A stretch of 64,000 bases of DNA from Oceanihabitans sp. IOP_32 (GTDB lineage Bacteria; Bacteroidota; Bacteroidia; Flavobacteriales; Flavobacteriaceae), in contig NZ_CP040813.1 in NCBI RefSeq assembly GCF_009498295.1, positions 1,433,001 through 1,497,000 of the forward strand, in the 5' to 3' direction. The translations under genes were made by a program, and so were the position numbers. Numbering within the stretch: the first letter of the stretch is position 1; each line of letters starts with the position of its first letter. Below are positions 46,262-55,819 of the stretch, piece after piece. The notes under the pieces are model-generated. The model was given only the letters and a program-made list of their open reading frames with translations. It made no database searches and was not told the DNA's origin.

Positions 46262-47317
46262 ATGTCTTCATTTTACAAACTCAGCATAAAAGATATAAAA
46301 CGAGAAACTAACAAGGCGATAAGCCTTAGTTTTAAAGTGCCAGAATCATTAAAAGACCAATTTACTTTTAAAGCTGGACAATATCTTACATTAAAAACCA
46401 TAATTAACGGCAAGGAAGTACGCCGCGATTATTCGCTGTGTTCATCGCCTAAAAGTGGTGTCTTAAAAGTGGCCATTAAAGCCGTTGAAGAGGGTCTCTT
46501 TTCAGCTTATGCAAACACGACTTTAAAAGCAGGAGACACCTTAGAAGTAGCTCCGCCAAGAGGTCGTTTTATTTTCGAACCTAACGATAAAACCACTAAA
46601 AATATAGAAGCCTTTGCTGCAGGAAGTGGGATAACCCCCATTTTAAGTATTATAAAATGTGCTTTAGAGGAAGAAGAACAGAGTAAAGTCATTCTGGTCT
46701 ATGGTAATAAAACACCCGAAGACACCATGTTTTTAGATGAACTTCTAGAGCTTCAGCGTGTCTATAAAGATCGGTTTTCAATTCAATTTGTATTTAGTCA
46801 AGTGGATGAGGACGATGCCATTTTTGGTCGTATAGAAAAAAGTACGGTAAATTTCGTAACTAAAAACAAGTATAAAAATATTGATGTTGATGCTTATTAC
46901 CTCTGTGGTCCTGAAGCGATGATTAATACCGTAAAATCGGTTTTAATTGAAAATAATATTGATGAAAACCGCATTCATTTTGAACTTTTTAAGACGTCTA
47001 AACCTGTTCAAATTGAAGAAAACGCCCCGTCTAGCGGAAAAACAAAAATTACTGTTGTGGTTGATGACGAATCCACCACTTTCGAAATGTCTTCTAAACA
47101 AACCATTCTTGAAGCAGCTTTAGACAAAGATATAGATGCGCCATACTCCTGCCAAGGTGGTATTTGTAGTAGCTGCCTAGCGCGAATAACTGAGGGGGAA
47201 GCAACTATGCGACAAAACAATATTTTAACCGAAAGTGAAGTTGCTGAAGGTTTAATTTTAACCTGTCAAGCAGAGCCAAAATCGGAGACTATTGTTGTCG
47301 ATTATGATGATGTTTAG
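46262..47317 (+). CDS. PaaE-like ferredoxin-NAD(P) reductase with 2Fe-2S domain
   Basis: A 351-residue flavoenzyme: an FAD domain (RRDYSLCSSP near 59-68), an NAD(P)-binding domain (AAGSGITPILSII near 119-131) and a C-terminal plant-type [2Fe-2S] domain with CQGGICSSC and a distant fourth Cys in LTCQAEP. It moves electrons from NAD(P)H through FAD and the cluster to an oxygenase or similar partner. Relatives include PaaE of phenylacetyl-CoA epoxidase, but no paa genes are nearby, so the partner is unknown. Array 1 begins about 25 bp after its stop. Confidence 0.9.
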   Translation: MSSFYKLSIKDIKRETNKAISLSFKVPESLKDQFTFKAGQYLTLKTIINGKEVRRDYSLCSSPKSGVLKVAIKAVEEGLFSAYANTTLKAGDTLEVAPPRGRFIFEPNDKTTKNIEAFAAGSGITPILSIIKCALEEEEQSKVILVYGNKTPEDTMFLDELLELQRVYKDRFSIQFVFSQVDEDDAIFGRIEKSTVNFVTKNKYKNIDVDAYYLCGPEAMINTVKSVLIENNIDENRIHFELFKTSKPVQIEENAPSSGKTKITVVVDDESTTFEMSSKQTILEAALDKDIDAPYSCQGGICSSCLARITEGEATMRQNNILTESEVAEGLILTCQAEPKSETIVVDYDDV

Positions 47318-48686
47318 GAATTGTGTAATAGTCCTTATAACGAAATAAACCGTCACTGCGAGGACGTAGGACGCGGCAGTCTTTCAATTTGAAACCGCCT
47401 TTTAAAAAATAATTCTATTCGAAAGATGACTTCCCTCGTGCCTCGCTCGTCATGACGTAATCCATTGTACTGCGCCCTTCATGACGTACAAAACCGTCAC
47501 TGCGAGGACGAAGGACGAAGCAGTCTTTCAATTTAAACCGCCTTTTAAAAACTAGTTCTATTCAAAAGATGACTTCGCTCGTGCCTCGCTCGTCATGACG
47601 TACAAAACCGTCACTGCGAGGACAAAGGACGAAGCAGTCTTTAAATTGAAACTCACTTTTAAAAAATAATTCTATTCAAAAGATGACTTCGTTCGTGCCT
47701 CGCTCGTCATGACGTACAAAACCGTCACTGCGAGGACGTAGGACGCGGCAGTCTTTTAATTGAAACCGCCTTTTAAAAACTAGTTCTATTCAAAAGATGA
47801 CTTCCCTCGTGCCTCGCTCGTCATGACGTAATCCATTGTGCCGCGCTCGTCATGACGCACAAAACCGTCACTGCGAGGACGCAGGACGCGGCAGTCTTTT
47901 AGTTGAAACTCACTTTTAAATACTAGTTCTATTCGAAAGATGACTTCCCTCGTGCCTCGCTCGTCATGACGTAATCCATTGTACTGCGCTCGTCATGACG
48001 TTATCAATTGTGCCGAGCTCGCCATGACGTACATAACCGTCACTGCGAGGACGAAGGACGCGGCAGTCTTTAAATTGAAACTGCATTTTAAACTTAATTC
48101 TATTCAAAAGATGACTTCCCTCGTGCCTCGCTCGTCATGACGTAATCCATTGTACTGAGCTCGTCATGACGTAATCCATTGTACTGCGCTCGTTATGACG
48201 CACATAACCGTCACTGCGAGGACGCAGGACGAAGCAGTCTTTAAATTTGAAACTGCCTTTTAAAAACTAGTTCTATTCAAAAGATGACTTCGCTCGTGCC
48301 TCGCTCGTCATGACGTAATCCATTGTACTGAGCTCGTCATGACGCATAAAACCGTCACTGCGAGGACGTAGGACGCGGCAGTCTTTTAGTTGAAACTCAC
48401 TTTTAAAAACTAGTTCTATCCGAAAGATGACTTCCCTCGTGCCGCACTCGTCATGACGTACAAAACCGTCACTGCGAGGACGCAGAACGAAGCAGTCTTT
48501 TAATTGAAACCGCCTTTTAAAAACTAATTCTATTCAAAAGATGACTTCGCTCGTGCCTCGCTCGTCATGACGTACAAAACCGTCACTGCGAGGACGTAGG
48601 ACGCGGCAGTCTTTTAATTGAAACCGCCTTTTAAAAACTAGTTCTATTCAAAAGATGACTTCCCTCGTGCCTCGCTCGTCATGACG

Positions 48687-48986
48687 TTAATCAAAATAAA
48701 AAAGCCAACCATCAGATAAATCGTCCCAATTAGGATTTTGGACATTAATTAGATCTTCTTTGCGTTTTCTATTCCCAGACTTTAATATTTTTTCTCTTGA
48801 TATCGCTTGTTTAATATCGTTAAATTCTTCATAATAAACCAGTTTATCACAGTTATATCTGTGTGTAAATCCTTTTCTAATTTTAGCTTTATGTTCGTAA
48901 ACCCTTTTTAGTAAATTAGAGGTTACACCAATATAAACTACTGAATTATTTTTATTTGTCAAGAAGTAAACATAGGACTTTTGCAT
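48687..48986 (-). CDS. GIY-YIG endonuclease-domain protein, copy 1
   Basis: A 99-residue single-domain protein of the GIY-YIG/URI superfamily: YVYFLTN and YIGVTSNLLKRVYEH give the catalytic Tyr and Arg/His positions, and REKILKSG carries the catalytic Glu. It would make a nick or cut in DNA using one metal ion. It is embedded in array 1, and its TAA stop is followed at once by the arm CGTCATGACGAGC of a repeat unit. It is nearly identical to copy 2 (one residue, Val/Ile), so both were duplicated recently. Confidence 0.9.
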   Translation of the reverse strand: MQKSYVYFLTNKNNSVVYIGVTSNLLKRVYEHKAKIRKGFTHRYNCDKLVYYEEFNDIKQAISREKILKSGNRKRKEDLINVQNPNWDDLSDGWLFYFD

Positions 48987-51101
48987 ATTTAAAAATACAC
49001 ATTTTTATCTTCATGGTGAATGTTGAGGGGAAATGACGAAATAACCCGTCACTGCGAGGACGCAGGACGCGGCAGTCTTTCAATTTGAAACCGCCTTTTA
49101 AAAACTAGTTCTATTCAAAAGATGACTTCGCTCGTGCCTCGCTCGTCATGACTCTATCCATTGTGACGCACTGACCATGACGCACAAACCCGTCACTGCG
49201 AGGACGTAGGACGCGGCAGTCTTTTAATTGAAACTCACTTTTAAAAACTAATTCTATCCGAAAGATGACTTCGCTCGTGCCTCGCTCGTCATGACGTAAT
49301 CCATTGTACTGAGCTCGTCATGACGCATAAAACCGTCACTGCGAGGACGTAGGACGAAGCAGTCTTTAAATTTGAAACTGCATTTTAAAAACTAGTTCTA
49401 TTCAAAAGATGACTTCCCTCGTGCCTCGCTCGTCATGACGTAATCCATTGTACTGCGCCCTTCATGACGTAATCCATTGTGCCGAGCTCGTCATGACGCA
49501 TAAAACCGTCACTGCGAGGACGTAGGACGCGGCAGTCTTTTAATTTAAACCGCCTTTTAAAAACTAGTTCTATTCAAAAGATGACTTCGCTCGTGCCTCG
49601 CTCGTCATGACGTAATCCATTGTACTGAGCTCGTCATGACGCATAAAACCGTCACTGCGAGGACGTAGGACGAAGCAGTCTTTAAATTTGAAACTGCATT
49701 TTAAAAACTAGTTCTATTCAAAAGATGACTTCCCTCGTGCCTCGCTCGTCATGACGTAATCCATTGTACTGCGCTCGTCATGACGTAATCCATTGTGCCG
49801 AGCTCGTCATGACGCATAAAACCGTCACTGCGAGGACGTAGGACGCGGCAGTCTTTTAATTTAAACCGCCTTTTAAAAACTAGTTCTATTCAAAAGATGA
49901 CTTCGCTCGTGCCTCGCTCGTCATGACGTAATCCATTGTACTGCGCCCTTCATGACGTACAAAACCGTCACTGCGAGGACAAAGGACGAAGCAGTCTTTA
50001 AATTGAAACCGCCTTTTAAAAACTAGTTCTATTCAAAAGATGACTTCCCTCGTGCCTCGCTCGTCATGACGTAATCCATTGTACTGCGCTCGTCATGACG
50101 TAATCCATTGTGCCGAGCTCGTCATGACGCATAAAACCGTCACTGCGAGGACAAAGGACGAAGCAGTCTTTCAATTTAAACCGCCTTTTAAAAACTAATT
50201 CTATTCAAAAGATGACTTCCCTCGTGCCTCGCTCGTCATGACGTTATCAATTGTGCTGCGCTCTTCATGACACACAAAACAGTCATTGCGAGGACGTAGG
50301 ACGACGCAGTCTTTTAATTGAAACCACCTTTTAAAAAATAATTCTATTCAAAAGATGACTTCCCTCGTGCTTCGCTCGTCATGACGTAATCCATTGTACT
50401 GCGCTCGTCATGACGCACAAAACCGTCACTGCGAGGACAAAGGACGAAGCAGTCTTTAAATTGAAACCGCCTTTTAAAAAATAATTCTATTCAAAAGATG
50501 ACTTCCCTCGTGCCTCGCTCGTCATGACGTAATCCATTGTACTGCGCTCGTCATGACGTACAAAACCGTCACTGCTAGGACAAAGGACGAAGCAGTCTTT
50601 TAATTGAAACCGCCTTTTAAAAAATAATTCTATTCGAAAGATGACTTCCCTCGTGCCTCGCTCGTCATGACGTAATCCATTGTACTGCGCTCTTCATAAC
50701 GAAATAACCCGTCACTGCGAGGACGCAGGACGCGGCAGTCTTTCAATTTAAACCGCCTTTTAAAAAATAATTCTATTCGAAAGATGACTTCCCTCGTGCC
50801 TCGCTCGTCATGACGTAATCCATTGTACTGAGCTAGTGATGACGAAATAACCCGTCACTGCTAGGACAAAGGACGAAGCAGTCTTTTAATTGAAACCGCC
50901 TTTTAAAAAATAATTCTATTCGAAAGATGACTTCGCTCGTGCCTCGCTCGTCATGACGTAATCCATTGCACTGCGCTGGCAATGACGCACATAACCGTCA
51001 CTGCGAGGACAAAGGACGAAGCAGTCTTTTAATTGAAACCACCTTTTAAAAACTAGTTCTATTCGAAAGATGACTTCCCTCGTGCCTCGCTCGTCATGAC
51101 G

Positions 51102-51401
51102 TTAATCAAAATAAAAGAGCCAACCATCAGATAAATCGTCCCAATTAGGATTTTGGATATTAATTAGATCTTCTTTGCGTTTTCTATTCCCAGACTTTAA
51201 TATTTTTTCTCTTGATATCGCTTGTTTAATATCGTTAAATTCTTCATAATAAACCAGTTTATCACAGTTATATCTGTGTGTAAATCCTTTTCTAATTTTA
51301 GCTTTATGTTCGTAAACCCTTTTTAGTAAATTAGAGGTTACACCAATATAAACTACTGAATTATTTTTATTTGTCAAGAAGTAAACATAGGACTTTTGCA
51401 T
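51102..51401 (-). CDS. GIY-YIG endonuclease-domain protein, copy 2
   Basis: A 99-residue near-duplicate of copy 1, 2,415 bp away in the same orientation. From about 40 bp before the ATG to the stop I count about three base differences, only one changing a residue (Ile for Val). All GIY-YIG motif residues are intact. The stop again abuts a repeat arm. The gene and flanks were evidently copied together with neighbouring repeat units. Confidence 0.9.
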   Translation of the reverse strand: MQKSYVYFLTNKNNSVVYIGVTSNLLKRVYEHKAKIRKGFTHRYNCDKLVYYEEFNDIKQAISREKILKSGNRKRKEDLINIQNPNWDDLSDGWLFYFD

Positions 51402-51799
51402 ATTTAAAAATACACATTTTTATTTTCATGGTGAATGTTGAGGGGAAATGACGAAATAACCCGTCACTGCGAGGACGCAGAACGAAGCAGTCTTTTAATT
51501 GAAACTACATTTTAAAAACTAGTTCTATTCAAAAGATGACTTCCCTCGTGCCTCGCTCGTCATGACGTAATCCATTGTGCCTCGATCGTGATGACGAAAT
51601 AACCCGTCACTGCGAGGACAAAGGACGAAGCAGTCTTTTAATTTGAAACCGCCTTTTAAAAAATAATTCTATTCGAAAGATGACTTCGCTCGTGCCTCGC
51701 TCGTCATGACCTAATCCACTGTACTGCGCTCTTCATGACGTTATCCATTGTGGCACGCTGGCCATACCGAACAGGACTCTTACTGAACGCCTAATACTG

Positions 51800-52822
51800 T
51801 TAAAGAATAGCATTAATCTTTTCCATAACCGTCTCAATAGAAATTGTTCCTGCAACAGTTTTATAATCCACCGGATACTTATTCCCATAAACCGAAGTTG
51901 GTATTTTTGGGTATTGATTTCTATCGGGTAGCAGCGCATAATCATCAGGTTGATTAAAAGGTGCAAAACCGGCAAACGGATGTGTAACACCCCAAATGGT
52001 CACAACTTTTATACCTAACATCGCCGCCATATGTGCGTTTCCAGAATCCATGGCTAACATCAAATCTAAATTTGATATCACATCCAATTCTTCATCTAAA
52101 CTTAATTCACCCGCCAAATTAGTAACATGATCAAATTGACTGGCCATGCGGTTTAACTTACTAATTTCGGCTGTGCCACCACCAAATAAGACAATTTCAT
52201 AAGTATTGGATAGCCTTTCAATAAGCTGTGTCATCAACTCTAAGGGATACATTTTCCCAGCATGGGCAGCAAAAGGGGCAATACCAATTCTTTTTTTTGA
52301 GCTTTCCCCTATAAGGCTTTGGAGTTTTGAGTTTAAAACCACTTTTTTAGGAAATTGGGGCTTCGATAAATCTATTGGGAAACCAAGGGCTTCAAAAACA
52401 TCGGCGTAGCGTTGGTGCGTTGTTTTAAGCTGTTCAAAACGTTTGCCCTTAGTTAATAAACCTTTTTCTTTTCGCCCTTTATCAATAGATACAAAACGCT
52501 TTGTCTTTAAAAAGGTTTTTAAAATTTTACTTCTTAAAACGTTATGCAAATCGGCAACAGCATAAAAGCAATGGTTTCTTTCGAGTTGTTTGGCCAGTTT
52601 AAAAAGACCGTAAACCCCTTTATGCGCCCCTTTAAGATCGGCATTAAATACCGTAGTCTGTTTTAAATCTCGAAAAAAAGGAGTGAAGAACCCTTTGGTT
52701 AATAGTGTAACTTTAATATCGGGATATTGCTGCTCTAAAGCGCGTAACACGGGTACAACCATAGCCACATCGCCCATAGCAGAGAGGCGTATAACAAGAA
52801 TGTGTTTAGACGTGCTTTGCAT
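51800..52822 (-). CDS. Glycosyltransferase family 9 (heptosyltransferase-like)
   Basis: A 340-residue GT-B-fold enzyme. The N-terminal ILVIRLSAMGDVAMVVPVL and a late IAPFAAHAGKMYPLELM segment fit ADP-heptose:LPS heptosyltransferases. The donor-binding region ends with LMLAMDSGNAHMAAMLG and VTIWGVTHP. It likely extends lipopolysaccharide core on the cytoplasmic face. The next gene upstream is DUF4254, a common Bacteroidota neighbour of this enzyme. Confidence 0.92.
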   Translation of the reverse strand: MQSTSKHILVIRLSAMGDVAMVVPVLRALEQQYPDIKVTLLTKGFFTPFFRDLKQTTVFNADLKGAHKGVYGLFKLAKQLERNHCFYAVADLHNVLRSKILKTFLKTKRFVSIDKGRKEKGLLTKGKRFEQLKTTHQRYADVFEALGFPIDLSKPQFPKKVVLNSKLQSLIGESSKKRIGIAPFAAHAGKMYPLELMTQLIERLSNTYEIVLFGGGTAEISKLNRMASQFDHVTNLAGELSLDEELDVISNLDLMLAMDSGNAHMAAMLGIKVVTIWGVTHPFAGFAPFNQPDDYALLPDRNQYPKIPTSVYGNKYPVDYKTVAGTISIETVMEKINAIL

Positions 52823-53008
52823 GCCCTTTTCATTTTAAGTTTTTGAAAAGTATATCAGCTCGAGTGCTTACATCAAGTAGCACACAATAGGTTTGTATCG
52901 TGACATCATAGTAAACCATATCGCTGTAAGATGCGAGGGCTACCTTAGTGTGTCACTCGAGCTGACATTGAGATGGATCCAAATTTAAAAGGCACCATTT
53001 GGACTAAT
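52823..53008. other. Spacer with a perfect 12-bp inverted repeat pair
   Basis: TCAGCTCGAGTG at 52855-52866 and CACTCGAGCTGA at 52954-52965 are exact inverted copies 87 bp apart. Next to them lie weaker matching words (GTAGCACAC and AGTGTGTCAC), so the pair probably bounds a degenerate palindromic element of about 110 bp. No ORF is present. Confidence 0.7.
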
Positions 53009-53617
53009 TTATTTTTGTGAGCGCAATACTGGATTCAGCTCATCATCGTTGTACATTTTCATTTGCTTGTACACTTTCATGTATTTATCGCCTTTTTCAA
53101 TATCGGCTAAAAGCGTATCGATAGCTGTCGATAAATCAACGCGTTGCTCCAATAAAATATCCAGTTTTTTCTGGCATGCCGCTCTATGAGCTTCCGAAGC
53201 ATCGGGTCTGGTAGCTTCCTCATGCATATGGTACACTTTTAACGCTAAAATAGACAATCTGTCAATACCCCAAGCTGGACTTTCAGTATTAATAGTCGCA
53301 TTATCTTTTACAGTAACATCTTTATATTTTTCAAGAAAATAGCTATCAATATATTCTACCATATCGGTTCTATCTTGATTCGATGCATCAATTTTACGCT
53401 TTAAGGTTAAGGCCGCAACAGGATCAATTTGTGGATCGCGAATAATGTCTTCATAATGCCATTGTACGGTATCGATCCAACACTTTCTGTATAACAAATG
53501 TTCTATTAATTGCGAGTCTTTATTGTACGGATTTTCAAAAGCTTGATCGACCGAATTAACCACGTGATATTTCTCAATAACGTCTTGAAAAATTGTATTT
53601 GCTTTACTTGTAAACAT
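53009..53617 (-). CDS. DUF4254 family protein
   Basis: A 202-residue helical cytoplasmic protein that matches DUF4254 (WHYEDIIRDPQIDPVAALTLKRKID, then SPAWGIDRLSILALKVYHM). Function unknown. It is regularly encoded beside heptosyltransferase-like GT9 genes, as here, suggesting a role in core or lipid A assembly. It is divergent from upp. Confidence 0.88.
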   Translation of the reverse strand: MFTSKANTIFQDVIEKYHVVNSVDQAFENPYNKDSQLIEHLLYRKCWIDTVQWHYEDIIRDPQIDPVAALTLKRKIDASNQDRTDMVEYIDSYFLEKYKDVTVKDNATINTESPAWGIDRLSILALKVYHMHEEATRPDASEAHRAACQKKLDILLEQRVDLSTAIDTLLADIEKGDKYMKVYKQMKMYNDDELNPVLRSQK

Positions 53618-53690
53618 AATCTCTAAATTTAAAAAGGTAAATATAGTTCTAAATAATTAACTTTACTATTTGAAAACAACAAAAACAACT

Positions 53691-54350
53691 ATGCACATTC
53701 ATAATCTATCGCTTCAAAACTCTGTACTAAACAACTATATAGCCGAAATGCGAGACTTCTCCATTCAAAAAGACCGTATGCGCTTTAGACGAAATATTGA
53801 ACGGGTAGGAGAGATTTTAGCTTACGAAATGAGTAAAACCTTAAGCTATAAAAGCAGCAGCATTACAACACCTTTAGACCGTTGCGATATGGATTTAATG
53901 GCCAACGACATGGTTCTGTGTTCTATTTTAAGAGCGGGAGTTCCCCTACACAACGGTTTACTCAATTATTTTGACCAAGCTGAAAATGCTTTTATATCGG
54001 CTTACAGACACCATAAAGACCAACAGGAGAGCTTTGAAATTATTGTTGAATACTTGGCCTGCCCGAGTTTAGAAAACAAAACCTTAATTCTAGCCGACCC
54101 CATGTTAGCCACGGGACAATCTATGGTGGCCACTTTCGAAGCCTTAAAACCTTTTGGAACACCCAAAGAGATACATTTAGTAAGTGTCATTGGTGCGGAA
54201 GCAGGTGTTGCTTATGTTAAAAAACACTTTAATGAAAACACCCATTTATGGATTGCAACCATAGACCCCGATTTAAACGATAAAGGTTATATTATTCCGG
54301 GTCTTGGTGATGCTGGCGATTTGGCTTTTGGAGAAAAACTACAGCATTAA
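53691..54350 (+). CDS. upp: Uracil phosphoribosyltransferase
   Basis: A 219-residue salvage enzyme that makes UMP from uracil and PRPP. The PRPP motif LADPMLATGQSM is intact (about 141-152) and the C-terminal IATIDPDLNDKGYIIPGLGDAGD binds uracil. The ATG at 53691 is chosen; the frame opens at a TTG 21 bp earlier. Its last 12 bp overlap the end of the convergent DUF6427 gene. Confidence 0.95.
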   Translation: MHIHNLSLQNSVLNNYIAEMRDFSIQKDRMRFRRNIERVGEILAYEMSKTLSYKSSSITTPLDRCDMDLMANDMVLCSILRAGVPLHNGLLNYFDQAENAFISAYRHHKDQQESFEIIVEYLACPSLENKTLILADPMLATGQSMVATFEALKPFGTPKEIHLVSVIGAEAGVAYVKKHFNENTHLWIATIDPDLNDKGYIIPGLGDAGDLAFGEKLQH

Positions 54351-55262
54351 CAGTATAAAAGACAAGACAAGAAGCACCGAAATAAAAAGCTCTTTAAACC
54401 ATTTTTCCTGTATAATTTCTATATAACTGGCAATAACAACTGCCAGCGGAGCGAGTATGAATAAAAACTCACTCCCATTTTTATGAGGCGCTACCACGAT
54501 AATTAAAAACCCGATAAACACAGCAAATAATACCGCATAAAATACTGGTTTCACAGATTTCTTCTTATGTCTTGTATTTTTAAGATAAAAAATAGAAGCC
54601 CATAGACCAAAAGAGAACAACAGGGTTATAAAGATAATGGCGCTTGTGGTATTGTACGAACTAAAGTTATAGCTCACTTCGGGAAAAGCTCCAAATAGCT
54701 CAAAAAAACTATCGTAACGCACTAAAGACACCGTTACGGTGAGCACAAAAACAGCCAACACTCCAATAAACGGAATAAACCAATGCTTAATATTGTTATT
54801 TACATATAAGATGAGCATAAAAATAATCAGTAAGAAAAATAATAGCGACCAAAAATAAAATAGGGATGCTATACTAAACCAAAAGGCGGCGTCGAACAGT
54901 TTTTTACTTACATGAGCCTGAGTATGTAAGCTGGCCACTCTTCTGCATCCCAAGAGCACAAAAAAGTTGGCATAAATAATATTGGAATCACTTAATATTT
55001 GAGGGAATGCGAGCAAAAACAAACAATAACATATAATCTCGTAATTAGTATTTTGTGTTAAACTGTTTTTTTCTACAATAAAACTAATCAGAAAAACAGA
55101 CAGATAAATAACAAAAAGTAGAAATATTTGATTTGCAATAAAACCAAAGTTTGGCACTATGTCAGCATACTTTATATTAAGCACTAAAAAGGCTAAAAGT
55201 GTCATAAAAAATGCAATCGCAAAATTTATGGGTTTCGAATTATTAAAAACACTAGAAATCAT
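54339..55262 (-). CDS. DUF6427 family membrane protein
   Basis: A 307-residue protein with about nine hydrophobic helices spread over its length. It matches the DUF6427 family of Flavobacteria, found beside upp. Function unknown. It overlaps upp tail-to-tail by 12 bp and is divergent from the DUF6341 gene. Confidence 0.82.
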   Translation of the reverse strand: MISSVFNNSKPINFAIAFFMTLLAFLVLNIKYADIVPNFGFIANQIFLLFVIYLSVFLISFIVEKNSLTQNTNYEIICYCLFLLAFPQILSDSNIIYANFFVLLGCRRVASLHTQAHVSKKLFDAAFWFSIASLFYFWSLLFFLLIIFMLILYVNNNIKHWFIPFIGVLAVFVLTVTVSLVRYDSFFELFGAFPEVSYNFSSYNTTSAIIFITLLFSFGLWASIFYLKNTRHKKKSVKPVFYAVLFAVFIGFLIIVVAPHKNGSEFLFILAPLAVVIASYIEIIQEKWFKELFISVLLVLSFILLML

Positions 55263-55280
55263 TAACTGTTTTTTGTATTT

Positions 55281-55309
55281 TTGTTAAGTAAAGATACTAA
55301 CTATATTTG
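55281..55309 (+). promoter_or_regulatory. Putative promoter of the DUF6341 gene
   Basis: TTG at 55281-55283 and TATATTTG at 55302-55309 are 18 bp apart, a full match to TAnnTTTG. The ATG follows 23 bp later. Confidence 0.65.
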
Positions 55310-55332
55310 GTTAGGCACTAAAACCATACCCT

Positions 55333-55557
55333 ATGAAAGATTTTTTCAATGCCATAGAAGATTTATTTGATGTTCTTTTTATTCCTTTTGATACGTTGGC
55401 GGAGCTAGAGCTAGAAAATTGGTTTGCTGCCAATGCCGTATCGTGGCTTTTTATTCTTATTGGTTTTGCTGCCTTGGTGTATTGGATGCTTCAGCTTAAA
55501 AAATATAGCGCTACCGATAAGGAAGACAAAAGCATTACGGCACATTCATATTTGTAA
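55333..55557 (+). CDS. DUF6341 family small membrane protein
   Basis: A 74-residue protein with an amphipathic acidic start (MKDFFNAIEDLFDVLFIPFD), one membrane helix (about 38-55) and a short charged tail. It matches DUF6341, which is kept next to DUF6427/upp in Flavobacteria. Function unknown. A good promoter precedes it and a terminator follows. Confidence 0.78.
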   Translation: MKDFFNAIEDLFDVLFIPFDTLAELELENWFAANAVSWLFILIGFAALVYWMLQLKKYSATDKEDKSITAHSYL

Positions 55558-55604
55558 ACCCAAATGCATTTTAAACAGCGATACTACCGCTGAGGGTATA
55601 AAAC

Positions 55605-55626
55605 ACCAAAATAGCCTTGGTTTTTT
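55605..55626 (+). terminator. Terminator after the DUF6341 gene
   Basis: ACCAA and TTGGT flank a seven-base loop, followed by TTTTTT. Another small hairpin (CAGCG/CGCTG) lies 15 bp upstream. Confidence 0.7.
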
Positions 55627-55673
55627 ACATCGTTTCAAAATTAAACTGGTATTACACTCCTAAAAACAAATTG

Positions 55674-55718
55674 AAAAAAAGGATTTAGGAAATTATGTAG
55701 TTCCTAAAACCCTTTTTT
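55674..55718. terminator. Bidirectional terminator between DUF6341 and purD
   Basis: A stem of AAAAAAAGG-ATTTAGGAA against TTCCTAAAACCCTTTTTT with a 10-base loop. A- and T-tracts on both sides allow it to stop transcripts from either strand. Confidence 0.8.
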
Positions 55719-55819
55719 AAAGGTTCGAAAATCAGTACTCCTTGGAGTAAACAATCGAACCGTAGACAACTTCTTCTTTTAAAAAGTCGGCATAAAGGCC
55801 AAAGACCTTAACCAAGGTA

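Larger units (their letters stand above)
47340..51740. repeat. Array 1: 26 palindromic repeat units with two GIY-YIG genes
   Basis: Each unit begins CGTCACTGCGAGGAC (25 copies; one variant at 50281) and runs through GCAGTCTTT, a core of about 30 bp, then AAAGATGACTTC...CTCGCTCGTCATGACG. Left and right arms are imperfect inverted repeats of about 40 bp. Unit starts are spaced 114, 143 or 172 bp apart: a fixed body plus zero, one or two 29-bp copies of the segment that begins CGTCATGACGTAATCCATTG. Ten units precede the first GIY-YIG gene, fourteen lie between the two and two follow. The repeats are noncoding. Confidence 0.95.

Noticed and set aside
47340-51740. 29-bp recurring segments as CRISPR repeats
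   Set aside because: The 29-bp segment occurs in direct tandem or next to a fixed body, never with unique spacers, and there are no cas genes.
51733-51990. 85-codon minus-strand ORF at the GT9 end
   Set aside because: It overlaps the 3' end of the GT9 gene in another frame and has no family likeness.
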